Positions 1 through 7,375 of a DNA stretch of 10,115 bases are shown here, piece by piece. Source of the stretch: Atkinsonella hypoxylon. Lineage: Eukaryota > Ascomycota > Sordariomycetes > Hypocreales > Clavicipitaceae. The stretch lies in contig JFHB01000402.1 in NCBI GenBank assembly GCA_000729835.1, positions 1 to 10,115 of the forward strand. The letters run 5' to 3'. Position 1 is the first letter of the stretch. The number at the start of each line of letters is the position of its first letter. The translations under genes were made by a program, and so were the position numbers. The notes beneath the pieces were generated by a model that searched no databases, was not told the origin of the DNA, and saw only the letters and a program-made list of their open reading frames with translations.

Positions 1-63
1 GGATCTTTCCTATAGTTACGTAGGTGTTACCTAGTAACTAGGGGGTATGTCAACAATAACGAA
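1..63 (-). other. Left edge of element A, past the first unmutated-looking stop
   Basis: This short stretch still has normal CpA and TpG and is GC-richer than what follows. In the frame of the element A gag-protease gene it can be read onward after the TAG at 64-66, but meets further stops at 31-33, 16-18 and 10-12. It could be the gene's 3' end, the start of a following pol frame, or flanking DNA. No motif was recognised. Confidence 0.3.
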
Positions 64-77
64 CTATACTATATAGG

Positions 78-101
78 CGCTAATAGCACTTCGCATTAGC
101 G
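78..101. repeat. Small inverted repeat in the GC-richer left island
   Basis: CGCTAAT at 78-84 and ATTAGCG at 95-101 form a perfect 7-bp stem with a 10-base loop. GCGGAG followed by C/T and G also occurs twice nearby (99-106 and 118-125). The segment shows little RIP. Function unknown; it may mark the end of the coding frame or an element boundary. Confidence 0.4.
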
Positions 102-456
102 GAGCGTGTTCCCTTTTGCGGAGTGACCTAGTGGTCTGTCCTTTTAACAAGCTAGCTATTCTCTTTATTATAAGGTTAGTAATAGCTGCGCCCTTATTCT
201 CTATTATAGGCACTAGCTCCTTGTTGTTATCTAACTTAGCTTTAAGACCCTCTTTAACTATTTAATTATAGACTAAATCCTTAGATAACTTATTAATTAA
301 GATTAGATTAACGCTAGCAGCTATTGCTTTATCTGTTGCAGTCTCCTATTTAATACTTCTAGCAACCCTTAAGACTAACACAACATTACTAAAATAGCAC
401 TTTAAGAGAAGCTTACCTCCTTTATTACTATACTTAAAGGTAACTTTAGCTATATA

Positions 457-693
457 TATAAAAGGCATTCTAAGGATTAATTATATATATAAAGACTTTA
501 GCGCAATATAAAAGTAAATTAGCGTTTAAACGTTTCTAAGGTATAGCTTTATTATTACCTCTCTTAACATTATAAGCTTATATAACGTAAAAGATATAGT
601 AGTAGTCTCTTACTTTATTAGAGTTATTTTTAAATTAAGCTCTTTAATAAAATCCTTAGTAATAATATTCTCTTACAAACTATAATCTATAAG
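457..693 (-). other. Aspartic protease remnant of element A
   Basis: The catalytic Asp codon lies at 685-687 within LID, followed by Tyr-Ser where a retropepsin has x-Gly. About 70 residues downstream is LILRMPFI, matching the ILG-M/P-W/F block of retropepsin-like domains with the Gly changed to Arg. Spacing and both motifs agree with a retroelement protease; the copy is inactive. Confidence 0.7.
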
Positions 694-1791
694 ACTATTA
701 ATAAGTAGAGAGTTTAGGCTTCTAAGTTATACTTAAAGGTAAAATAAGTTCTATAAATAGCTTATAATTGCTTTTAGCTTTAAAATACTATTTAATTCTC
801 TAATGTAAAGCGCATTTACCTATAGGTTTATAATAGACTTTTCCTCTTTAATACAATTTCCTATACGTTTCTATATAACGTTCTATAAATCCTTCTAAAT
901 ACTATTAGGCAGTTATTTTATATATTTATTAGTAATATCTTCCTTATTGTCTTTTGCTGCCTCTTTAACTATAGTAGATATTGTTTTAATAATATTAATT
1001 AATTAATCTTCTTACTCCTTAACTCTTTACCTCTTTCTTAAGATAGAATATAGAGGTATAACTTTAGCACTTATTCTATTAATATAATAGACTTTATTAA
1101 CACTATTTACTTATATTAAGCATTTATTCTCTATTGCTTCTGTAAGTATAAGTATTAGTTAGTATAGGTCTTATAAGCTAACTCTAATCTTTTTCTAAAA
1201 AATATCTTTAAATAATTACATAAGAAGCTATACTTTTATATCTATAGAGCTATTTTTCTTAGCTTTCTTTCTTTTCCTTTTAGCCTAGTCTTTTAAAGCT
1301 TCTTCTTACTTAATAGAGCGTTATATCCCTATAGTATAGACTCTAAAGGGCTAGGCTATAATTCTCTCCTTAATTAGTATATAAAGAGTCCTTTTAGGTC
1401 TATATTTCTTTATCTTAAACGTTAAAGTTACTATAGTACTATTAGTAAGGTCCCTCTTAAGAATAGCTTTTAGTAGAATATATATTAAGTAATAATTAGA
1501 AATATTAATCTTATTAAAGATTTAATCTAATATCTCTCTCTTTTTCTTACTAAGCTTCTAATAGTTTAACGTTTTTCTACTAAATTCCTTAACTTAAGAA
1601 TAATACTATCTTATAATATAGTAGTTAAAACAATTAACCTAGAATACTATAAGCCTATAAAGATAACTTTCTATACTAAGGAAGCTTTATATAAGAATAA
1701 GTAGCACTAAATTATTTAATTCTACTATTAAGATACTTACTCTTTAATTATACTTTATAAAGCTAATTTTATTATTATACTAGTGAAACTA

Positions 1792-1833
1792 GCATTAATC
1801 TATATAATAACCTTCCTTACTACAGTAATAGTA
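1792..1833 (-). other. CCHC zinc knuckle remnant of element A gag
   Basis: Fourteen codons in the gag-protease frame have C-X2-C-X4-H-X4-C spacing. The second Cys (TGT) and last Cys (TGC) survive; the first Cys and the His read as TAC and TAT (Tyr), each explained by one transition of the RIP type. This motif binds the element RNA in retroelement nucleocapsids. Confidence 0.75.
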
Positions 1834-2919
1834 GTAATACTGCCTTATATAGCTTCTAGTTGTGTAGGTCCTAAAGCTCTAGGCATTATTATATATATTA
1901 ATAGCGTTAATATATATATTCTGCTTTTTCTTTTTCTTCTTCCTAAATTTCTCTTTAAAAAGCTTTATAATATCTATCTTTAAAACTATCTACTTTATAA
2001 GTATAATCTTTATATCTTTAAACTTCTAGGTTAAATTATTTATTTAATCTTTTACTTCTAAAATAGGCTATACAATTTCTTTAGCCTTATAACTAAAATT
2101 ACTTATACTATAATGCTTAAGACTTCTTCTACCTAGAGGTATATAAAGGTAGTTTCTTCTATTGTTATAAAGTTTAGAATTATAGTCTTCTAGCTCTATT
2201 CTAGCTTATATATACTAGCTAAGCTGCTTTAATAACTCCTTATAGAGTATTACAATAAACTTAGCTCTAGTAACTTTTATTTAATCTATAAAGCTAGTAA
2301 GTATAGCATCTAGTAAGGCCTTATAAATATAATTAAACTAAGAGGTTATACTGCGCTATATATAGAGCTTAGCGCTAATTATAGTAGCTTAATGCTCTTA
2401 AAGCTAATAAAGAGTGTCTTTTATAGTCCTTAAATAGTTTCTCTTTAGGTCTTTAAGCTTTTTATTAGCTTACTTCTTTTAATTCTAAAGAGTAGCTTTA
2501 TACTAAAGTAAAAGCTGCTTTTTAGCTTCTTTTTAATTATATAAGGTATAAATAACCTTTATATACTTATAGATTAATAGGTTAATATAATAGATAAATA
2601 TCTTCTATTAGTTTTCCTTTAAAATAAATAAGGTTTCTATCTTTAGCTTAAAGCTAGTTAAGTAATTAAGGATATTTTCTCCTTTAAATTAATATATATT
2701 AAACTTCTTATTAAAGGTAGCCTAAGCTTACTGCTTTTTAATAGCTTTACCTATAGCTTTAGTAAGAGCTTTATAAGGTATAGCTATAGCGCTGCTAGTA
2801 CTAGCCTTTTTATCTTAAGTATTTAATTCTATTGTAACCTTAGGTTTTAAAATAACTTTTTTAGAAGATTTACTAGATTAACTAGAGCTAGTGTTAGCTG
2901 CTTTAGATATAAAGCTTAT

Positions 2920-3954
2920 GCTTTTCTTTAAGAGATATAGAATACTAAACTTATATAAATAACTAGTAAAATAGCTTAATATAGAAGATAAGTGTAAAAA
3001 GAATAATTAATCTTGCTTAGTAAAAAGAGTATAATATATATAATTCTCTATATTAGCTATATATTTAGTGCTTTTACCTTTTACTTCTATAGTTATATAA
3101 GCTTTTAACGCTAAAACATAAAGGCTAAGAACTTAGTTGCTAATAACAGTAAATATAAAGATAACTGCTAAAATAAGAATAAAAGAGAAATTTTTCTCTA
3201 TAATTAAATAATTATAACGTTTAAGGGACCTAAAAACTTCCTTTTTACTGTATTAAGGCTATCTTAACTAAGGGTAAAATAGAGGTTAAATAGGCTAGCT
3301 AGTATTTACAATATAGCAATTATCTTTAACTAGGCCTAGCCCTTCTTAGCTTAAAAAAGCTGCAGAAATTTTCTTTCCCTTTTAATTAAATAATCCCTTA
3401 TAATATAGAGCTTTTATCCCTATAATTTCCTTCTTTCTTATATTAGTAATACTTAAGCTAAAGTGTTCTTTTATCTTTAATACTTAACAGCTTTTCCTTC
3501 TTTCTTCTAGGATCTCTATAAAAAACCTTCTAATTATATAATACACTTTAATTAGAATGCCTCCTTAGTAAAGCCTCTATTTTTATTGCCTTAAAACTAA
3601 ACCCCTAAATAACTATATAGCCTACACTAAAGTAGGTAATAATATAGTGCACATTAAGATTAAAGAGAATCAGTAAAGAGTAAAATATTTAACAGTGTAT
3701 ACTATTAAATAATAGTAGGTAAGAAGATTAAATAGTTAGAAAAGGCAGAAATAAAATATTAATTATAGCTTAGAAGATATATATATATAAAAGGAGCTAA
3801 ATATATTAAAGAGTTAGGGAAAGCGTTAGTGTTAGCGAAGTAATGTCTCTTAAGTATTAAGTGCTGTAAATTAAAGTAAGCTAAAAGATATTAATTAATC
3901 GAAAAGAGCAAAAGCTAAAAAGAGCCAGCAGAAGCTGCTTGCGCACTTACTTAA
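2920..3954 (-). other. Leader/LTR region of element A, no gene recognised
   Basis: About 1 kb lies between the inferred gag start and the GC-richer segment at 3955-4072. It is strongly AT-rich with stops in all frames I checked. A stretch around 2930-3240 reads with few stops in the gag frame, but the residues are low-complexity Ile/Leu/Tyr/Lys and give no motif. By position it should hold the rest of the 5' LTR, the primer-binding site and the gag leader. I could not place the LTR end or a tRNA-complementary site because point mutation has erased them. Confidence 0.45.
3777..3792 (-). promoter_or_regulatory. Possible TATA box of the element A LTR
   Basis: Read on the minus strand this is a run of alternating TA following CTTTTA, about 270 bp inside the proposed LTR start at 4062. 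The position suits a core promoter, but TA runs are common throughout this mutated DNA, so the call is weak. Confidence 0.25.
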
Positions 3955-4072
3955 ACTATCTAGATGTCTAAGCGATGCGCACTCTTATAGAGAAAAATCT
4001 ATATGTAGCATCTCTTGCAAAGCTAATATAAGAGCGCAAGGGGGTAACCCCGCCGCGACACACTATCTAGAT
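3955..4072. repeat. 96-bp hairpin segment between 11-bp direct repeats
   Basis: The 11-mer ACTATCTAGAT occurs at 3955-3965 and again at 4062-4072. Between them lie 96 bp that are much richer in G+C and CpG than the surroundings. Inside, TGCGCACTCTTATA (from about 3975) pairs with TATAAGAGCGCA (about 4028-4039) as an imperfect inverted repeat with one unpaired base. A related TTGCGCACTTA sits just outside at 3940. It may be a short inverted-repeat element with a target duplication, or the U3 start of the element A LTR: read on the minus strand it begins TGTGTCGCGG at 4062. RT homology of element B stops at its right edge. Confidence 0.5.
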
Positions 4073-5128
4073 TCTATAGAAGACTAACTGTACGTTTAGC
4101 TTAGTAAACTAATACACCTCTAATAACAACTTAAGTGTCTTCTTTATTAAGGGGAGTAAGTAATAGTTCTATTCTATAATCTTATTAAGGGCTTAATAAT
4201 TAACATAGAATTACTATTCTCTACTTAGCTTTTTAGCTAAAAGGATAGATACTACTACTAAGAAGAAGCTAGCTTAGATTTATTCTTTATCTATTAGGTC
4301 TATTACCTGCCTTTTAATTTCTAATAAATAGTTCTACAGTATATTATACAGTAGAGCCTATAGCAGTAATAGTAAGGAGCTATTTAGCTGCTGTTTTAGC
4401 TTAATATAGTAATCTAGCCTCTCTTTATACAGTAGGAGGCTCTAGGCCTTTTTTTCTTTAAAAAGATTATAAAAGTTCTCTAATTTAAGTAGTAAAGTTA
4501 GTAGATTAAGGCCTTCTAGGGAGATTTATAACAACAATATAGAGGTAATTTCCTAAAGGCTTATAGCAATAAAATATATAGCAATCTCTTAGCTTCTGCT
4601 CTATTTTATTAAGGCGCTATAAACTACTGCTAACACTAGCCTTATTAGGTCCTTAACGCCCTAAAAGCTTACTACTTAGATTATAAGGCCCTTAGCCTTA
4701 CCTACTAATAAGCTCTAGCTAGTAGCGTTAAGAACAACTCTATTATAGGCTAACTATAGGCTTCTAAAGATACAATCTTAGGTTAAGCCTAAGATTATAT
4801 AGGCTACTACTAGGAAAACCTAGCTGTTAATATCTGCCTATAAGTAAACTAAAGAAGCAATTAAGGCGCTTCTTTAGTAGCTATTATAGAACTACTATTT
4901 AACCTTTACTGCTATTTATACTATTCTTTTGTGTAGTAGTAGAACTTACTTTAAGCTAAGGCGTTGCACTAAACTCTTACTTATTGCAGTAAAGTAGTTA
5001 TATTTACTATCTATCTATATATTATAGAACAATAGTTAGTTAAAGAGTATAGAGATAAGGAATAGTAATATATCTATTTTCTTAGTTATTTCCCTATATT
5101 CTTCTTTTAGCTGCTTACTAAGTAAGGG
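4070..5128 (-). pseudogene. Decayed Ty3/Gypsy pol fragment: protease and start of reverse transcriptase (element B)
   Basis: This minus-strand frame lies -1 relative to the upstream gag frame and carries many TAA/TAG stops at Gln-like positions. The protease shows IDS at about 5006-5014, with the Asp codon at 5009-5011 and the Gly of D-S-G now Lys, then FTAISKSLVQRLSLK and, 72 residues after the Asp, YIILGL at about 4787. A spacer typical of Gypsy pol follows, leading into RT: LLEIKRQVIDLIDKE, then an I-A-S block, ILLAKK, FYVNYQALN and YYLLPLIKKTLK (ending near 4130), and FTKLN at 4094-4108 where the catalytic Asp of motif A has become Asn. RT similarity ends at VFYRI (4070), where the 11-bp repeat and GC-richer segment begin. 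The YxDD block, RNase H and integrase are absent. The upstream limit is approximate. Confidence 0.82.
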
Positions 5129-5130
5129 TT

Positions 5131-6324
5131 ATTATATTGTTTATATTGCCTTTACCTCTATACTAAGCTTAAGGCTAAAGGTAAGCCTTTTTCTAACTTA
5201 TTAGAGTTCTTCTTCTATATATTATCTATAGCTGCTACCTATATACTAGTTAATTCTAGCTTATATTCTACTAGTTACAATCTACATCCTTAAATATAGT
5301 GTTAAAATAACCTACATTAAAGGTATTGCCTCTTTTAGTAGTGTTTTTTAAGTTTAGCCTTAAATGCTTACTTAACTTATAAAGTATCCTTATTTAGTTA
5401 TTTTACTCTAGATTTCTTTACGCTCTCTTTTTATTTCTATTAAGTTCTTATAGCGTTAACTTTAGTTATCTTAGTGTTACTATTTTAGGGCTCTCTAGAG
5501 CTAGAGCTACGTTTTATCTAGTGCTATTCCTTAATACAATATAACTCTAGATTTAGTGTAATACTGTAGTAGCGCTTTACTGCTTAAAGGTAGTTATAAT
5601 ATAGAATATCTCTCTCTATACTGTAATCCCTTATTTCTTTATTAAGCGCTGTTTATAACTTAGCTAACTTTATGCTATTATTCTAGTTAGCCCCTTCTAC
5701 TAATGTAATTTTCTCCTTAAAATAAATGTAGAATTCTATAAACTACTTATTACTACTCTATTAAAGCTAATTAAGCTTAATTAGGGCCTTATTCTGCTAA
5801 TAAGGATCTATAAAGACTAATTCTAAGTAATTAAGGAACCTCTATATATTATATCCCCTTACTTTACCTACCTTATAATAGGTAGCTACTCTTTACTAAA
5901 CCTTAGGCAATAAGCTTTAGTATAAATAGTACTACTAGTTCTATATTATGCCTATAAAGGCGCTATTAGCTTAGAGCTTTTAGGTAATTACTATTTGCTA
6001 GGCCTAAAAGCTCTATTTATTTCTATTGTAAGGGTTTACTATAGGTAAAGGCTTCCGTTTAAGTTCCTCTAGCTGCTAGCCTACTGCAGCTTAAAGCTGC
6101 TTCTCTTTCTATATATAGTTTATTATAAAGCGTTATAGTTCCTTTATCTATAGAGATTAGCTCTTAACTAATTTATAAAGTACTGTAATTTCTGCTGCTT
6201 TTTAGCTAATTTCTACTGTATTTTCCCCTACCTCTCTATAGAGATTAAAAGGGTGCTTAAGCTAGCTAGCTAGGCCCTTATTACTATAACTAAACAATAT
6301 TGTTCTTGCTAGTGTTTTATCTAT
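5131..6324 (-). pseudogene. Decayed Ty3/Gypsy gag (element B)
   Basis: A single minus-strand frame runs from an ATA (eroded ATG) at 6322-6324. It contains a gag capsid-like block from about 5840 to 5530 (FLNYLELVFIDPY, FIEFYIYFKEKITLVEGAN, IKLAKL) matching the usual retrotransposon gag pattern, then a basic Ser/Lys-rich stretch. A CCHC knuckle at 5284-5325 has correct CX2CX4HX4C spacing; its first Cys is now Tyr, while two Cys and the His survive. Stops are TAA/TAG at Gln-like positions, with no frameshift between capsid block and knuckle. The gene would have made the particle protein. Its 3' end is uncertain, because gag appears to run into the pol frame near 5130. Start choice rests on position after the LTR/leader and on RIP turning ATG into ATA. 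Confidence 0.75.
5284..5325 (-). other. CCHC zinc knuckle remnant of element B gag
   Basis: Fourteen codons keep C-X2-C-X4-H-X4-C spacing. The second Cys, the His (CAC) and the last Cys are intact; the first Cys reads TAC. Three TAA codons inside the motif are Gln-like RIP products. Confidence 0.75.
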
Positions 6325-6495
6325 AGAATAATTATAGTATATAATAGACTAGCTTAGTAGCTGCTGCTAACTAGCATCTATAATAAGAACTATAATTATA
6401 GAGAGAAAAGGGAAAGAGAGAAAGAACTAAAAGCCTCCCTATACCTCTATACTATATATTTAGGGGTAGGTCCCTCCCCTTAGGAGCCCCTTTTA

Positions 6496-6503
6496 GTATA
6501 TAC
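6496..6503 (-). promoter_or_regulatory. Probable TATA box of the element B LTR
   Basis: GTATATAC lies in the relatively unmutated part of the LTR, about 170 bp before the gag start and just upstream of a GC-richer stretch. Position supports a core promoter for element RNA; there is no independent evidence of transcription. Confidence 0.4.
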
Positions 6504-6521
6504 TTTTTGAAAATAATAGGG

Positions 6522-6577
6522 ATTACAGGACTAGATATCTAAGAGGGTAGTGGTCTCTTAGATTTAGCACCTGTAAT
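6522..6577. repeat. Nested hairpin in the element B LTR
   Basis: ATCTAAGAG at 6537-6545 pairs perfectly with CTCTTAGAT at 6555-6563 around a 9-base loop. Outside it, ATTACAGG at 6522-6529 pairs perfectly with CCTGTAAT at 6570-6577. Both stems survive without mismatches in a badly mutated neighbourhood. Confidence 0.7.
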
Positions 6578-6591
6578 TGCTCCTAGCAATT
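6575..6591. repeat. Second hairpin, directly abutting the first
   Basis: AATTGCT at 6575-6581 pairs perfectly with AGCAATT at 6585-6591 around the 3-base loop CCT. It overlaps the outer stem of the preceding hairpin by three bases, so the two structures could be alternatives in RNA or single-stranded DNA. Confidence 0.65.
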
Positions 6592-6698
6592 ATCACGTAG
6601 TGGAAGCAGCAGCGGCCTAAATCAAGCTGTAGTGTATAGTATAGATTACGTAGAGGCAATAGATAACTGTAATAGTAGTATCTTTATATTGAGAGCGC

Positions 6699-7202
6699 TG
6701 TAACAAATAAGTTAGTAAGGGTAGAATCTTGAATCTTTCTAGTCCCTTATAGACCCTCTAACTATATTGGTGGGCTATAGTCGCTAGAAGGGGCTTATAG
6801 GCTACTTTATAATTTCCGCAAAAAGATTTACTATATAAAAACAAAAAAATCGACTCACGGCTATACAAACGAGATGCCTACGTGCACAATTTAACAAATT
6901 CCACTAATAATAAGCAACCCTTATAAGCAACTCTATCCAACAATTATACTATTAGATAGCCCTAATTCTTAGCTTTTGAATAGTATACTTCTTGAATTTC
7001 TACTATTGCTAGTTGTAGAGAAAATCGCAGTTAAAGTTGACTATAGGTTAGGCAACTTTGCCTTAGTTAAATCTAGATGTTTGCATCTAGTAACAACGAT
7101 ATCTCTACCAAAAATCAACGTAATAAGACCTAATAAGGGTCACGTAATAGAGCAACTAGTAGGCATAAAAAATAGGCTATATAGGGTAGCTTATTTTTAA
7201 CA
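6699..7202 (-). repeat. 3' LTR of the Copia element
   Basis: On the minus strand the sequence starts TGTTAAAAATAAG at 7202, directly after a polypurine tract, and ends CTTATTTGTTACA at 6699. The two ends are inverted repeats matching at 11 of 13 positions with TG...CA termini, as expected of an LTR about 504 bp long. It follows the end of the Copia RNase H frame by about 175 bp. The open frame on the plus strand at 6976-7200 is antisense to this LTR and is not a gene. The 5' LTR and target duplication are outside the window. Confidence 0.7.
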
Positions 7203-7212
7203 CTCCCTCTAG
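7203..7212 (-). other. Polypurine tract of the Copia element
   Basis: CTAGAGGGAG on the minus strand sits immediately before the LTR start TGTTA. A purine run here primes plus-strand DNA synthesis in LTR retrotransposons. Position and composition both fit. Confidence 0.6.
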
Positions 7213-7375
7213 AAATATAAGAAGTAACTAGTTCTATAAGCAACTTAGCTCCTTTAAAGGATATCTAAGTTAGAATTAACCAATGAAATACAGTACTAAT
7301 AACAGAACTAAAATAACATAAATAATTCCAGGGTAGTTATAGTTGAATATAACTAGTTGTTGTTGATTGTTTTTG
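7213..7375 (-). other. Untranslated stretch between Copia pol and its 3' LTR
   Basis: About 160 bp between the end of the pol frame and the polypurine tract. It holds no recognisable motif and is less mutated than the Gypsy regions, since several CpA and TpG remain. Confidence 0.5.

Larger units (their letters stand above)
64..2919 (-). pseudogene. Decayed Gypsy-like gag-protease polyprotein (element A)
   Basis: One minus-strand frame runs for about 950 codons with no frameshift but about sixty in-frame stops, all TAA or TAG at places where Gln fits; I saw no TGA. The start is taken at an ATA at 2917-2919 (an eroded ATG). In order: a Ser/Lys-rich N-terminus; a gag-like helical region from about 2690 (FKGENILNYL, then KIETLFILKEN); a CCHC zinc knuckle at 1792-1833 with CX2CX4HX4C spacing, in which the first Cys and the His are now Tyr; a Lys/Arg-rich linker of about 370 residues; an aspartic protease with LID at about 685-693 (the Gly of D-x-G now Ser) and LILRMPFI at 457-480, about 70 residues later as in retroelement proteases; and a C-terminal tail of about 130 residues. 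The product would have been a capsid and nucleic-acid-binding polyprotein with its own processing enzyme. RT and integrase are not in this frame or the window. Gag identity rests on knuckle plus protease. Confidence 0.75.
6325..6698 (-). repeat. 5' LTR and leader of Gypsy element B, cut by the Copia element
   Basis: This segment precedes the B gag start and is partly spared from point mutation. Read on the minus strand it shows a hairpin-rich U3-like part, a TATA-like GTATATAC at 6496-6503, GC-richer sequence just downstream (AAAAGGGGCTCC), a pyrimidine-rich stretch near 6390-6440, then the gag start. That order fits U3, R, U5 and leader. The outer LTR end is not identifiable because Copia LTR sequence begins at 6699, so the LTR may continue beyond the Copia copy. 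No 3' LTR copy is in the window for comparison. Confidence 0.55.

Noticed and set aside
1783..1983. 66-codon plus-strand open frame with hydrophobic, membrane-like product
   Set aside because: It is exactly antisense to the CCHC knuckle and following part of element A gag. Ile/Leu/Tyr richness is expected from complementing AT-rich Lys/Asn/Tyr codons.
2930..3240. N-terminal extension of element A gag in the same frame
   Set aside because: The frame has few stops here, but the residues are low-complexity and no eroded start or motif distinguishes it from leader DNA.
2920..3954. A separate DNA-transposase gene in the element A leader
   Set aside because: Fragments such as ALYYKGLF looked suggestive, but no frame stayed coherent for more than about 30 codons and no DDE or helix-turn-helix signature was found.
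4070..4072. Continuation of element B RT across the 96-bp segment
   Set aside because: Joining the two 11-bp repeats by reading past the insert gives no match to the RT region expected after motif A.
6976..7200. 74-codon plus-strand open frame
   Set aside because: It lies wholly inside the Copia LTR on the opposite strand, has no recognisable domain, and stops at the LTR edge.
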